64,000 bases of DNA from DATFFO01 sp963772815. Lineage in GTDB: Bacteria; Actinomycetota; Acidimicrobiia; Spongiisociales; ZC4RG35. Below are positions 25,439-34,534 of this stretch, piece after piece. The DNA is taken from positions 1-64,000 of the forward strand of contig CAVYYV010000006.1 of the NCBI GenBank assembly GCA_963772815.1. The letters run 5' to 3'. Numbering within the stretch: position 1 is the first letter of the stretch; each line of letters starts with the position of its first letter. The notes below the pieces were generated by a model that was given only the letters and a program-made list of their open reading frames with translations, ran no database searches and was not told the DNA's origin. Position numbers and translations under genes: made by a program.

Positions 25439-25470
25439 TAGGAGGCGGCCCCTCGAGGGGCCGCCTCCTA
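25439..25470. terminator. 32-base perfect palindrome, probable csbD terminator
   Basis: AGGAGGCGGCCCCTC pairs with GAGGGGCCGCCTCCT, flanked by a T and an A, giving a perfect 32-base palindrome. It lies 30 bases beyond the csbD stop on the minus strand and would form a very stable hairpin. No T-tract follows on either strand, which is frequent in high-GC actinobacteria. Confidence 0.6.
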
Positions 25471-25500
25471 GTGGTGTGTGGCAACGACGATTCGTCAGAC

Positions 25501-25692
25501 TCAGACCTCGAGACGGTCCTTTATCTTCTCGGCGTTCTCCCCGGTTCGCTCCTTGATGCGACCCACGAGCTCGTCATAGTTGCCTTCGGCAACGTCGAGG
25601 TCGTCGTCCGTCAAGGAGCCCCAGGCCTGTTTAGCACGGCCTTTGAGTTGGTCCCAACGGCCTTCCCACTTGATCTGTTTGGCGTCGGTCAT
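25501..25692 (-). CDS. CsbD family stress protein
   Basis: A 63-residue CsbD-like protein with the family pattern KWEGRWDQLKGRAKQAWG at the N-terminus and NYDELVGRIKERTGE in the C-terminal half. It is highly charged and helical with no cysteine. In Bacillus, CsbD is under general-stress control; the function is unknown. A stable palindrome lies 30 bases past the stop. Confidence 0.85.
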   Translation of the reverse strand: MTDAKQIKWEGRWDQLKGRAKQAWGSLTDDDLDVAEGNYDELVGRIKERTGENAEKIKDRLEV

Positions 25693-25830
25693 GGCACTCC
25701 TTGTGTATTGCGTTCAGTGTTCAGTTACCCGCCCCAGGGACGGTTCAAACCGTTCAGGACCGCACGTCGCACCATCGTTCTCCGGACGCTGCGCGACCCT
25801 CTCGCCCATGCCAGGAGAACGTCCCTCCGG

Positions 25831-27183
25831 TCAGGTCTGGCGGCGAAGCCAGCGGATCACTGCCCCTACGGGCATCTCCGAGAGGCGCTCGGCGTCTGAG
25901 CTGGCCAGGCTCTTGAGCAAGACGTAGGTCACCGCCCCGACCAACAGAGGCAGGATCACGACCAGAAGGCGGAACATGATGGTGATGTTGCGCACATCCG
26001 CTCGAAGCCACCTGGCCAGCAGGTCATTGGAGCCGGCGAAGAAGAGCACCACATAGAACACCACCGTCGTGAGGCCGAGCGAGGTGCGCACCGGCCGATC
26101 ACGTGGCCGGTCCAACAGGTGGTGCATGGCGTGGTCCCCGGTCAGGCGCGCCTCCAGGAAGGGCCAGGCGTAGAGAAGCAGGAACGTGATCCCCGGCAGG
26201 AGAACGCCCGGGAAGAACGGGTTGGGGATCTCGTGACCGAACATCGTGATCTGCCAGGACGGGAAGATCCGCAGCGCCCCCTCCGTCCAACCCAGATACC
26301 AGTCGGGTTGCGCGGGTGACGTGACCAGGGCCGGGTTGTAGGGACCATAGAGCCACACGGGGTTGATCTGGACCAGACCACCAAGAGTCATCACGACTGA
26401 AGAGACCATGAAGAACAGGCCGACGGACTTGACGGCGTATGAGGGCCACAGTCGGGAGCCGACCACATTGCCCTCCGTGCGACCCTCCTCGGGAAACTGG
26501 GTGTGCTTCTGGTGCCAGACCAAAGCAAGATGGATGGAGAGGAGGACACCGATGGCGATGGGCACCAGCATGATGTGGATCGAGTACAGACGAGGGATGA
26601 TTCCCTCGGCCGGGTATTCGCCCCCGAAGACCAGGTAGGCGACCCAGGGCCCCACCACCGGCACGGAGAGGGCGATCGAGTAGGCCACCCGCAGCCCCGT
26701 GCCCGACAGGATGTCGTCGGGGAGCGAGTAACCGGTGAAGCCGTTGAAGATGGCGGCCAGCATCAGCGTCACTCCCACCAGCCAGTTGATGTCGCGGGGA
26801 CGACGAAAGGCGCCGGTGAAGAAGATCCGCGTGAGGTGCACGACAATGGCCGCCACGAACAGGAGTGCCGCCCAGTGGTGGGCCTGGCGCATCACCAGGC
26901 CGGCTCGGGTCTGGAAGCTGATGTCGAGCACAGACCGATACGCCTGAGACACTTGCGCCCCCTGAAGCGGCCCGTAGCTGCCGTGGTAGACGACCTCGGT
27001 CTGGCTGGGATCGAAGAAGAACGTCAGGAACACACCGGTGAGCACCAGCACGATGAACGCGTACAGGGCGATCTCTCCCAACATGAACGACCAGTGATCG
27101 GGAAAGACCTTGTCCAGGGTCCGACGGGCAAACGAGGAGGCGTCGAGGCGATCGTCGACCCCCTCGATCCAGCGCTTAATCAT
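25831..27183 (-). CDS. qcrB: cytochrome bc1 complex cytochrome b subunit QcrB
   Basis: A 450-residue membrane subunit that oxidises menaquinol and passes electrons across two b hemes. Heme-ligand histidines are visible in QAHHWAALLFVAAIVVHL and in the SIHIMLVPIAIGVLLSIHL helix, and the Qo-site PDWYLGWTEGALR region replaces PEWY as in actinobacterial proteins. Eight or nine hydrophobic segments are seen. ATG 27183 is used because it starts MIKRWIEGVDDRLD, the usual actinobacterial beginning. It overlaps qcrA by eight bases (ATGATTAA) and is the last gene of the respiratory operon. Confidence 0.94.
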   Translation of the reverse strand: MIKRWIEGVDDRLDASSFARRTLDKVFPDHWSFMLGEIALYAFIVLVLTGVFLTFFFDPSQTEVVYHGSYGPLQGAQVSQAYRSVLDISFQTRAGLVMRQAHHWAALLFVAAIVVHLTRIFFTGAFRRPRDINWLVGVTLMLAAIFNGFTGYSLPDDILSGTGLRVAYSIALSVPVVGPWVAYLVFGGEYPAEGIIPRLYSIHIMLVPIAIGVLLSIHLALVWHQKHTQFPEEGRTEGNVVGSRLWPSYAVKSVGLFFMVSSVVMTLGGLVQINPVWLYGPYNPALVTSPAQPDWYLGWTEGALRIFPSWQITMFGHEIPNPFFPGVLLPGITFLLLYAWPFLEARLTGDHAMHHLLDRPRDRPVRTSLGLTTVVFYVVLFFAGSNDLLARWLRADVRNITIMFRLLVVILPLLVGAVTYVLLKSLASSDAERLSEMPVGAVIRWLRRQT

Positions 27184-28024
27184 GGCCGGGCCTCCACCAG
27201 AATCCGGGGCCCGGAGCGGCCGAGAATTCGCCCTCGGCGACCAGATAGCCGGCGTCATCGGTGCCGAGCGGGAGCTGGGGCAGGGCTCGCGTGGCCGGCC
27301 CGCCCGTGGGCTTGGCACCGTCGGGCACGTCGAACACCGACTGGTGGCAGGGACAGAACAGACGCATGGCCGTCGGTTCGTAGAGGCCCACCGGGCAACC
27401 CACGTGCGTGCACAGCTTGGAGTAGGCGACCAACCCTCGCACCGACCAGCTCTCCCGCCCCGGAAGAGGGTTATTGGCGGTCGGTGGAAGCCCGATCAAC
27501 AGGGTGACCGCGTCTGCCTCACCCACATAGCCCTCCGGGTAGACGGTGATCACCTGTCCGGTGGCCACCTGGTCGGCGGCCACGGCGTTGCCATCGGAAT
27601 CGACCAGCCGAACACCCTTTTTCCACGGTGTCTCCACCAGCTCCTGTCCGGGCCTCCCACCCAGCGACCGGATGGGGAATAGTGCGGCCAGGCCCAGTGA
27701 ACCGAGGGCGGCGGCCGCCATCTTGACCAGGAAGCTGCGACGACCGATCTCACCCAGACCCTCGTCGAGCGTCTCCTCGGCCGACTCCCGCTCCGCCCGC
27801 GTGGGCTGGAGAGACTCCCGTTGCTGAACGGCGCCGCCGATGGGCAGAAAGGCCTTGGCCCACACGATGAGAGCCACGCCGAGCGATCCGAGGGCCACGC
27901 CCAGCAGGGCACCCTCTATCTGCGTCTGGCCCCCCACCGCATAAACGACGGCCAGAGAGAGGGAGCACACGACCGTCAGGGCCAGGGCGCCGGCGACTAC
28001 GTGCGCCGAGCGGTCTCCGTTCAT
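27176..28024 (-). CDS. qcrA: cytochrome bc1 complex Rieske iron-sulfur subunit QcrA
   Basis: A 282-residue Rieske protein. The 2Fe-2S cluster ligands sit in CTHVGC and CPCHQS near the C-terminus. Three hydrophobic segments precede the soluble domain, as in the actinobacterial form, rather than the single anchor of proteobacteria; the last includes RRSFLVKMAAAALGSLGL, which resembles a twin-arginine (RR) signal. ATG 28024 (MNGDRSAH) has GGAGGAAGA just upstream and overlaps the qcrC stop (ATGA). Confidence 0.93.
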   Translation of the reverse strand: MNGDRSAHVVAGALALTVVCSLSLAVVYAVGGQTQIEGALLGVALGSLGVALIVWAKAFLPIGGAVQQRESLQPTRAERESAEETLDEGLGEIGRRSFLVKMAAAALGSLGLAALFPIRSLGGRPGQELVETPWKKGVRLVDSDGNAVAADQVATGQVITVYPEGYVGEADAVTLLIGLPPTANNPLPGRESWSVRGLVAYSKLCTHVGCPVGLYEPTAMRLFCPCHQSVFDVPDGAKPTGGPATRALPQLPLGTDDAGYLVAEGEFSAAPGPGFWWRPGHD

Positions 28025-28812
28025 TCTTCCTCCCCTACTCGAGTGCCGATCCATCTCCCCACGACGAGCATCGCCCCCAAACCGATGAGCCAGGCCACCG
28101 CACCTTCGCTAACCGGGCCCACCCGGCCGATCGCCCACCCGCCCTCGTCCCCCTGTCCCGTCTGGAGGAAGGAGATGAAGGCGGTTAGGTCGTTGACCTC
28201 CTGTTGGGTGAAATCGAAACGGGGCATCACCCCCGAACCCCGGCCGCACTCGGGGTCGTCGTTGGAGCAGCCCGGGCCCACAGCCACGGCCTCGGCGATC
28301 TGGGTGGGTGTGATATCGGGATTGGTCAGAGGGGGCGCCTCGCGGCCCGAAGTCAGCGCTCCCCCGACGCCGCTGGACGAGTGACACGCCGAGCAGTTGG
28401 TCAGATACAGGTCCAGGCCCCGCGCCTCGTCTCCGGCGGAGGGATCGGGGTGGAGGACGGGAGGGCCGGTTCCGCCCAGGGTCTCGACGTAGGCGACGAT
28501 CTGGTTGATCTGCTGGTCGGTGAAGGGCGACCGCTTGCGCACCGCGTCGGTGGTCGGCGAGTCGATCGGCATCCGCCCGCTGCTCAGCATGAAGTGCGTG
28601 TACGCGCCGCCGTCCAGCTCACCGTTGAGGTTCGGGCCCCGCTCCGTGCCCCGGCCGCCCGTCCCATGGCACCAGGCACAGTCCCTGGCATAGAGGACGG
28701 CTCCGTTCTCGGTCGGCACTTGGTCGACCGGTGGTCGGTACGGCACAGGGGCGGCCGAATAGGCACAGCCACACAGCACCAAGGCCATCGCGACAAGCAG
28801 AGACCTACGCAT
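28021..28812 (-). CDS. qcrC: diheme cytochrome c subunit QcrC
   Basis: A 263-residue exported diheme cytochrome c, with heme sites CAWCH and CSACH. An N-terminal signal ends in a lipobox-like VLCGC, and a C-terminal membrane helix (AWLIGLGAMLVVGRWI) anchors it. Actinobacterial QcrC replaces cytochrome c1 and delivers electrons directly to the oxidase in a supercomplex. The start overlaps ctaG by eight bases and the stop overlaps qcrA by four. Confidence 0.92.
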   Translation of the reverse strand: MRRSLLVAMALVLCGCAYSAAPVPYRPPVDQVPTENGAVLYARDCAWCHGTGGRGTERGPNLNGELDGGAYTHFMLSSGRMPIDSPTTDAVRKRSPFTDQQINQIVAYVETLGGTGPPVLHPDPSAGDEARGLDLYLTNCSACHSSSGVGGALTSGREAPPLTNPDITPTQIAEAVAVGPGCSNDDPECGRGSGVMPRFDFTQQEVNDLTAFISFLQTGQGDEGGWAIGRVGPVSEGAVAWLIGLGAMLVVGRWIGTRVGEEE

Positions 28813-29611
28813 CGAGCATCTGGCGTACGTCGGACCTGTCGAGTCCCCGCAGCATGAGTCCGGCCAGCGTTGCCATGAACACGGCTCCCATGGGGATCCA
28901 CATGATGAGCCCGGCCAGTTCCTGGTCGGTCAGTGGCGTGATGGAGACGAGCGTCTGGTGGAGGTGAACGCTGTAGAGGGGAGCCGGAGCAAAGACCAGG
29001 ATGGCTCCCAGCAAGCCGGTGTGAAAGGCGGTGGCAAAGACCAGCATGCTACGGCGGAGGAAACCCCGGCGCCGGTCCGTCACGTTGCCCCAGAACAGCA
29101 GTGCCGCAGACAGGAACATGGCGTGTTCGGTCAGATGAACGAATTCGTTGCGGACCGCAGCGTCGTAGAGGAAGGGCACGTGCCACGCCCACAGCACAAC
29201 CGCGAACACGACCGCCACGACCGGCATCCGGTTCAGGAACGAAATCACTCGGGCACCCAGGCGGCGAGACGGGAGCGACCCACGCCTCCACGACCGGGGA
29301 AGCCCCATTATCAGGCAACGACCGGCATGCCCGTAGAGGAACAGCAGAGGCACCACAACCAGCAGCGCCAGGTGCTGAGCCATGTGTGCCGAGAAGAGGG
29401 CGTCGGCGGCTCGCTCCGCGGGTCGGGAGAAGACCGCCATGAGCACTACGACACCGCCGGCGAAGGCTGCCGTGCGGCGGCTGCGATTACTCGTGCCGGG
29501 AAGATGTGCCGATCCGCGGGTATACACCCAGGCCAGCGGGACGGGGGCGAGCCAGCCCAGGCTCGAGAAGGTGAGCTCCTCCCAGGGGAACGGGCCGATG
29601 TGGGCAATCAT
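28805..29611 (-). CDS. ctaG: cytochrome c oxidase assembly factor CtaG (caa3 type)
   Basis: A 268-residue membrane protein of the caa3_CtaG family (PF09678) with seven or so hydrophobic segments. Recognisable are HMAQHLALLVVVPLLFLYG, FLYDAAVRNEFVHLTEHAMFL and SVHLHQTLVSITPLTDQELAG, with the histidines expected to bind copper for CuB insertion. ATG 29611 overlaps the preceding small gene's stop by four bases (ATGA). Confidence 0.88.
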   Translation of the reverse strand: MIAHIGPFPWEELTFSSLGWLAPVPLAWVYTRGSAHLPGTSNRSRRTAAFAGGVVVLMAVFSRPAERAADALFSAHMAQHLALLVVVPLLFLYGHAGRCLIMGLPRSWRRGSLPSRRLGARVISFLNRMPVVAVVFAVVLWAWHVPFLYDAAVRNEFVHLTEHAMFLSAALLFWGNVTDRRRGFLRRSMLVFATAFHTGLLGAILVFAPAPLYSVHLHQTLVSITPLTDQELAGLIMWIPMGAVFMATLAGLMLRGLDRSDVRQMLDA

Positions 29612-30015
29612 GTCGAACACCCGCTGGTCGTGAACACCATCGCCACATAGCTGGCCGCGATGAGCAGGGAGAAGGTGATGCTGAGCAGGATTCCGCTCCG
29701 CGCCATCCACTCCGCTCGCCTCCCGGGCGTGTCATCGGTGCCCCGGCGGATCGATTCGAGACATCCTCTCGCCACCCAACCCGAGACGATCGTGGCCAGC
29801 AGCAGGACACCGTTGAGCACCCCCGTCACCAGGTGGAGCGAGGCGCCGCCCACCGTTCCGTGGACGGAAGCGGCCGGGGAGCATGCGACGACCTCGGCCA
29901 AATACCAGTCGACGCCCAGCTGTATGGCCCAGGCGATCGGTCCGACCAGTACGCCCATCCACAGGCGCGACGAGCCTCCGACCTCTCGCTTGGTGATTGC
30001 CTCTGGTGTGGTCAT
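29608..30015 (-). CDS. small membrane protein of the oxidase operon, hypothetical
   Basis: A 135-residue protein with three hydrophobic segments (about residues 19-35, 57-80 and 105-130) and no recognised metal motif. It lies between ctaE and ctaG with four-base overlaps at both ends. Position and size suggest an accessory or assembly subunit of the caa3 oxidase; that is inference from context. Confidence 0.78.
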   Translation of the reverse strand: MTTPEAITKREVGGSSRLWMGVLVGPIAWAIQLGVDWYLAEVVACSPAASVHGTVGGASLHLVTGVLNGVLLLATIVSGWVARGCLESIRRGTDDTPGRRAEWMARSGILLSITFSLLIAASYVAMVFTTSGCST

Positions 30016-30623
30016 AGTCGCGGGGAGATGTAGACGGTCAGGAGCACGAAGAGCCACACGACGTCCACGAAGTGCCAGTACATTGCGAAAACCTGGACGG
30101 TGAGGTGGCGGTGGGAGTCGAAGGCACCCTGGGAGGCCCTGAACTGGGTCCACAGGCTGAACAGGAGCCCCACCAGGACGTGAAAGCCGTGGAATCCTGT
30201 GATGACGAAGAACAAGGAGCCGTAGGCATTGGTCTGAGGCGTGAACTCCTTGAGGATCCCGGGGTACTCGACGAAGAGCTGCATGCTGAGGAAGGTCGCA
30301 CCGAGAATGAAGCCGGCTGCCAGGCCCCAGCGCAGCCAGGCGGTAGAGCCCCGGCGGATGCCCCGATCCGCCAGGTGGACCGGGAGGCTGGACGACCACA
30401 GGATGGCGGTCATGATCAGCGGCAGAGTCAATTCCGGGTCGGAGATACCGTCGGGCGGCCACACCTGGTGTTGGAAACGGATGAAGAAGTAGGAGAAGAT
30501 GAGCATGGCGAACAGGGCCGACTCGGTCATGATCAGCCAGACCATTCCCCACCATCCGAAGGCGCGTGGCCCCGAGGAGATCTCCTGTAGGGCTACGGGC
30601 TCGGGCCGAGGTTCGGCGGTCAT
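30012..30623 (-). CDS. ctaE: cytochrome c oxidase subunit III CtaE
   Basis: A 203-residue membrane subunit with five hydrophobic segments; the core motif GFHGFHVLVGLLFSLWTQFR, then the terminal YWHFVDVVWLFVLLTVYI, identify subunit III. ATG 30623 (MTAEPRPEP) is chosen because it overlaps the ctaD stop by four bases (ATGA) and gives a normal bacterial length. Confidence 0.92.
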   Translation of the reverse strand: MTAEPRPEPVALQEISSGPRAFGWWGMVWLIMTESALFAMLIFSYFFIRFQHQVWPPDGISDPELTLPLIMTAILWSSSLPVHLADRGIRRGSTAWLRWGLAAGFILGATFLSMQLFVEYPGILKEFTPQTNAYGSLFFVITGFHGFHVLVGLLFSLWTQFRASQGAFDSHRHLTVQVFAMYWHFVDVVWLFVLLTVYISPRL

Positions 30624-32503
30624 GTCTCCTGCGTCTCCCCTCGCGGCCAGAACCATCCGATGATCGCCCCGGTCATGGCTCCAGCTCCGATCCCGGCCAT
30701 GAGCACGCTCCCCAACAGCAGCCCATAGACGGTGACGGTGATAGCCACGACCAGCAGCAGGGGCCACGGTGTGGCATGCGGCATGTGCGCCTCGGCCTGG
30801 GGTGCCGCATCGAGGGCGCTCGTGGCCAGAGTGATATGGCCACCTGTGAGCGCCCGACCGCCCATTTCCTCGGGCTGGTAGCCGTCACGCAACTCGGGCT
30901 GATCCCAGACCGGCTCCCGTGATCGAACCACCGGAACGGTGATGAAGTTGTACTCGGGCGGTGGCGAAGTAGTCGCCCACTCCAGCGTTTCGCCTCGCCA
31001 TGGGTCGTTCCCGGCCGGGCGGCCCGACCGGCGAGCCCAGAACCAGTTGATGACGGTCACCAACACCCCGAGGGCGAGGATGAATGCCCCGATGGTGGCG
31101 ATCAGGTTCGGGGCGTCCCATCCCAGCCCGGCGTCGTAGGTATAGGTGCGGCGGGGCTGTCCGAGAAGACCGGCGATGTGCATCGGGAAGAACGTGATGT
31201 TGAAGCCGACGAACATCAGCCAGAAGCTGACCTTTCCCCACTTCTCCGACAGGAGCCGCCCGGTCATCTTGGGTCCCCAGTAGTAGAGGCCGGCGAACAT
31301 CGGAAACACCGCTCCTCCCGCCAATACGTAGTGGAAGTGGGCTACCACGAAATACGAATCGGTGATGGCCTGGTCGAAGGGGACGGCACTGAACATGGCC
31401 CCGGTGACACCCCCTACCACGAAGAGGATGATGAACCCGTAGATGAACAGCAGGGGCGTGTCGAGACGTGGTCGTCCGGCGATGGAGGTGGCGATCCACG
31501 CGAAGACCTGCACCGCCGAGGGGATCACAACCATGAAACTGGCCGCCGAGATGAAGGCCAACGCCACATCGGGGATGCCGACCGCGAACATGTGGTGCAC
31601 CCACACCCCGAAGCTGATCAGGGCCACCGCGATCTCGGCCAAGACAATGTAGGTGTAGCCGATCATTCGCTGGCGGGTAAAGGTGGGGATTATCGCCGAG
31701 GCCAGGCCGAAGGCCGGCAGCACCACCAGGTAGACCTCCGGATGCCCAAAGATCCAGAAGAGGTGCTGCCAGAGAACCGGGTCACCTCCCCCGGCAGCAT
31801 CGAAGAAGTGGAAGCCGAAGCGCCGCTCCAAGAAGAGGAACATGTTGGCGACGGTGAGCGGTGGCAGCGCGAATATGACCGTCAGGGCGAAAGCGATCTC
31901 GCCCCACACGAAGATGGGGATCCGATTCAGGCTCATTCCGGGCGCTCGCTGCTTGAAGGCGGTCACCAGGAAGTTGATCGCTCCGACCGTGGTCGACACT
32001 CCCACGAAAACGATGCCCAGGGTGTAGAAGTCGATGTTGAGACCGGGCGTGAAGGTGGCGTCGGACAGCGGAACGTAGTTGAACCACCCGGCGTCGGGAG
32101 CCCGGCCGACCAGAAAGGCGGAGTGCAGGAACATCCCCGCCGCCAGGTAGACCCAGTAGCTGAAGGCATTGAGACGCGGGAACGCCATGTCCCGCGCCCC
32201 GATCATCAGCGGGAGGAAGTAGTTGCCGAACCCCGACAAGACCGGCGTGGCGGCGAGGAACATCATCGTCACGCCGTGCATCGAGAAGAGCTGGTTGTAG
32301 GTCTCGGGATCGACGACCTGCAGGTTCGATTCGGCCAACTGGGTCCGGATGATGAGCGCCTCGATCCCGGCCAGGATCAGGAAGGCGAAGCCGGTGTACA
32401 GGTAGCGCAGGCCTATCACCTTGTGGTCTGTGCTCCCGATCGAACCGGCGATCCCGCGCCGACCCTCCCACACCTCCGAGAGCCTGTCTTGCAGGGCGGT
32501 CAC
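30620..32503 (-). CDS. ctaD: cytochrome c oxidase subunit I CtaD
   Basis: A 627-residue heme-copper oxidase catalytic subunit that reduces oxygen to water and pumps protons. CuB and Tyr cross-link: HPEVYLVVLPAFG; further CuB histidines in WVHHMF; the heme histidines in HFHYVLAGG. The low-spin heme histidine is in SMHGVTMMFL. Beyond the twelve-helix core there is a C-terminal extension ending in two more hydrophobic segments (LLLVVAITVTVYGLLLG and AMTGAIIGWFW), resembling a fused subunit IV. The start overlaps ctaC by four bases. Confidence 0.95.
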   Translation of the reverse strand: MTALQDRLSEVWEGRRGIAGSIGSTDHKVIGLRYLYTGFAFLILAGIEALIIRTQLAESNLQVVDPETYNQLFSMHGVTMMFLAATPVLSGFGNYFLPLMIGARDMAFPRLNAFSYWVYLAAGMFLHSAFLVGRAPDAGWFNYVPLSDATFTPGLNIDFYTLGIVFVGVSTTVGAINFLVTAFKQRAPGMSLNRIPIFVWGEIAFALTVIFALPPLTVANMFLFLERRFGFHFFDAAGGGDPVLWQHLFWIFGHPEVYLVVLPAFGLASAIIPTFTRQRMIGYTYIVLAEIAVALISFGVWVHHMFAVGIPDVALAFISAASFMVVIPSAVQVFAWIATSIAGRPRLDTPLLFIYGFIILFVVGGVTGAMFSAVPFDQAITDSYFVVAHFHYVLAGGAVFPMFAGLYYWGPKMTGRLLSEKWGKVSFWLMFVGFNITFFPMHIAGLLGQPRRTYTYDAGLGWDAPNLIATIGAFILALGVLVTVINWFWARRSGRPAGNDPWRGETLEWATTSPPPEYNFITVPVVRSREPVWDQPELRDGYQPEEMGGRALTGGHITLATSALDAAPQAEAHMPHATPWPLLLVVAITVTVYGLLLGSVLMAGIGAGAMTGAIIGWFWPRGETQET

Positions 32504-33588
32504 TCGAGGCTCTCCAGGTAGTCCAACAACGCGGTGAGGTCCTCATCACTGAGGGAGGTGGGCGGCATCGCGATTCCCGGTTTGACCGATTGGGGATCCG
32601 TGATCACCTTGGCCAGGTTCTCGCGGGTGTTGTCGAGCTTGGCGGCGAAGATCGTCCCCCTGGACGCCAGGTGAGTGAGATCCGGTCCCACCTTGGCGTC
32701 GGCGGAGGTGCCTCTGATCGTGTGACAGCCCACGCAAGTCGTGTTGAGGAACACGTCCTTGCCCCGCCCGGTGGCGGTGGCCGGCTCCTGCTCTTGTGCC
32801 AGCCACTGATCGAAATTGGCGTCGGCCACGACGTACAGGCCCATGTTGGCGTGCTGGAGGCCGCAGAACTCTGCGCACATCCCCCGGTATCGACCCGCCT
32901 CATCGGCCTGCAGGGTCATCGTGTTGACTCGCCCGGGGATCAGGTCCCGCTTGGGATGGAGCGAGGGGATCCAGAGGCTGTGGATCACGTCGGCCGTGGT
33001 AAGCGAGAACTCGACCGGCTGACCGACCGGGATGTGGATCTCGTTGGCGGTGACTGCTCCGCCCTCGTAGCGCGCCTCCCACCACCACATATGCCCCACG
33101 ACGGCAACCTGAGTTGCGGAAGGGTCTGTCTTGCCCAGGGCAGCTAGATCCACGAGAGAGATCCCGAAGACGACCACGAGGATGACCGCCGGGATGATGA
33201 AACCCGACCACACGACGAACCGGTTTCCCCAGGCCGGTACATCAGCGGGGTCGTCCGAGTCGGGCTCGTCCCTCCTACGAAGGGAATAGGCCATGAGACC
33301 GGCCACCACGACCACGACCACTGCCGAGATCCAGAACAGGAGCCACCACAAGCCTCTGACGCGTCGAGCACCGGGACCGAACGTGTCGAGCATCGAGGCC
33401 GGCCCGGAGCAAGCCGCCAGGAAGATGAGCGGCAACGGCAAGAGCAGACGCCGCAGATGGGCGAGGGAGGATCCCCCAGCAGGCGATTCCGCGATCGGAC
33501 GGATCGTGACAATCGGCAACTCCCCAACCTCTACTTCCCTCGGCTGCGACTTTGGGCGGCGTCCAAATCGGAGCGTAGCACTGCCCAT
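32500..33588 (-). CDS. ctaC: cytochrome c oxidase subunit II with fused cytochrome c (caa3 type), CtaC
   Basis: A 362-residue subunit II. The CuA site is complete: His in VIHSLWIPS and the cluster CAEFCGLQHANM. A cytochrome c domain follows at the C-terminus, with the heme site CVGCH and an axial Met candidate in IAMPPTS. Lipobox-like LIFLAAC near residue 60 and two membrane helices precede the CuA domain. ATG 33588 leaves an unusually long 50-residue N-terminal leader before the signal, but no better start with a ribosome site is seen. First gene of the operon; divergent from the glycosyltransferase gene. Confidence 0.92.
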   Translation of the reverse strand: MGSATLRFGRRPKSQPREVEVGELPIVTIRPIAESPAGGSSLAHLRRLLLPLPLIFLAACSGPASMLDTFGPGARRVRGLWWLLFWISAVVVVVVAGLMAYSLRRRDEPDSDDPADVPAWGNRFVVWSGFIIPAVILVVVFGISLVDLAALGKTDPSATQVAVVGHMWWWEARYEGGAVTANEIHIPVGQPVEFSLTTADVIHSLWIPSLHPKRDLIPGRVNTMTLQADEAGRYRGMCAEFCGLQHANMGLYVVADANFDQWLAQEQEPATATGRGKDVFLNTTCVGCHTIRGTSADAKVGPDLTHLASRGTIFAAKLDNTRENLAKVITDPQSVKPGIAMPPTSLSDEDLTALLDYLESLE

Positions 33589-33685
33589 GCGGCCGGTTCG
33601 GTGGAAGACCCGACACCTCCGATTCTCAGGAGACTCCTAGGCAACCCTCAGGTCGGACTGATGCCCGGGGTGGATTCTGGAGCGC

Positions 33686-34534
33686 ATGAAGACTCTCACC
33701 GCCCTTACCGCCGACCTCGATACCGGAAGCGAGACGCCTCCGGTGGAGATAGCCATTCCCGTCTACAACGAGCGGGCCTCCCTCGAAGCCAGCGTCTCCC
33801 GCCTCCACGAGTTCATCACCACCCGGCTCCCTGTCCGCTGCTCGATCGTCATCGTCGACAACGCCAGCACCGATGGCACGTGGCAGATCGCCCGCCGGCT
33901 GTCCGAACGGCTGGCGGGCGTTCGCGCCATCCGGCTGGAGGAGAAGGGACGGGGGCGAGCCCTGAGGAGAGCGTGGTCGCGCTCGGAGTCGGCGGTCGTG
34001 GCCTACATGGACGTGGACCTCTCGACAGACCTTTCGGCTCTCTTGCCGTTGGTGGCTCCCCTCCTATCGGGCCACAGCGATCTGGCGATCGGAACCCGTC
34101 TCACCCGGGCCTCGCGGGTCCGGCGGAGCCTCAAGCGGGAAGTCATCTCGCGGACCTACAACCTCCTTCTCCACGTGTTCCTGGGGGTCAGGTTCAGCGA
34201 CGCTCAGTGCGGGTTCAAAGCAGTCAGGGCCGACGAGGCTGCTCGCCTGCTCCCCCTGATCGAGAACGAGAACTGGTTCTTCGATACCGAGATGCTGGTT
34301 TTGGCCGAGAGGGCCGGAATGCGGATCCATGAAGTGCCGGTGGACTGGGAGGAAGACCCTGAAACGAGGGTCGACATCATGGCGACTGCCTGGGAAGACC
34401 TGCGTGGCATGGCCCGACTGGGTTGGAACCTGGCCACGGGGCGCGTTCGCCCACCTCGCACCACCGACACCCGAAACGGGGAACCAGAGCTTTCCGTGGT
34501 CCTCACCACGCCCAGCCATGAGGCAGGACGGTGA
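33686..34534 (+). CDS. family 2 glycosyltransferase
   Basis: A 282-residue GT-A enzyme resembling dolichyl-phosphate or polyprenyl-phosphate mannosyl/glucosyltransferases. Key stretches: IAIPVYNERASLEASV, IVIVDNASTDGTW, the metal-binding MDVDLSTD and DAQCGFKAVRA. No membrane helix is visible. The stop overlaps the next gene's GTG start (GTGA). Together they look like a unit that makes a lipid-linked sugar and a membrane transferase that uses it. Confidence 0.85.
   Translation: MKTLTALTADLDTGSETPPVEIAIPVYNERASLEASVSRLHEFITTRLPVRCSIVIVDNASTDGTWQIARRLSERLAGVRAIRLEEKGRGRALRRAWSRSESAVVAYMDVDLSTDLSALLPLVAPLLSGHSDLAIGTRLTRASRVRRSLKREVISRTYNLLLHVFLGVRFSDAQCGFKAVRADEAARLLPLIENENWFFDTEMLVLAERAGMRIHEVPVDWEEDPETRVDIMATAWEDLRGMARLGWNLATGRVRPPRTTDTRNGEPELSVVLTTPSHEAGR

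Larger units (their letters stand above)
25069..25500. other. intergenic region with gene remnant, promoter-like site and palindrome
   Basis: This 432-base stretch holds three items described separately: a broken small hydrophobic gene (25158-25306), a promoter-like sequence (25364-25389) and a 32-base perfect palindrome (25439-25470). No intact gene of normal length is seen on either strand. Confidence 0.7.

Noticed and set aside
31178..32521. Long plus-strand open frame across ctaD
   Set aside because: It is antisense to ctaD, and its protein is composed mostly of charged residues typical of shadows of membrane genes.
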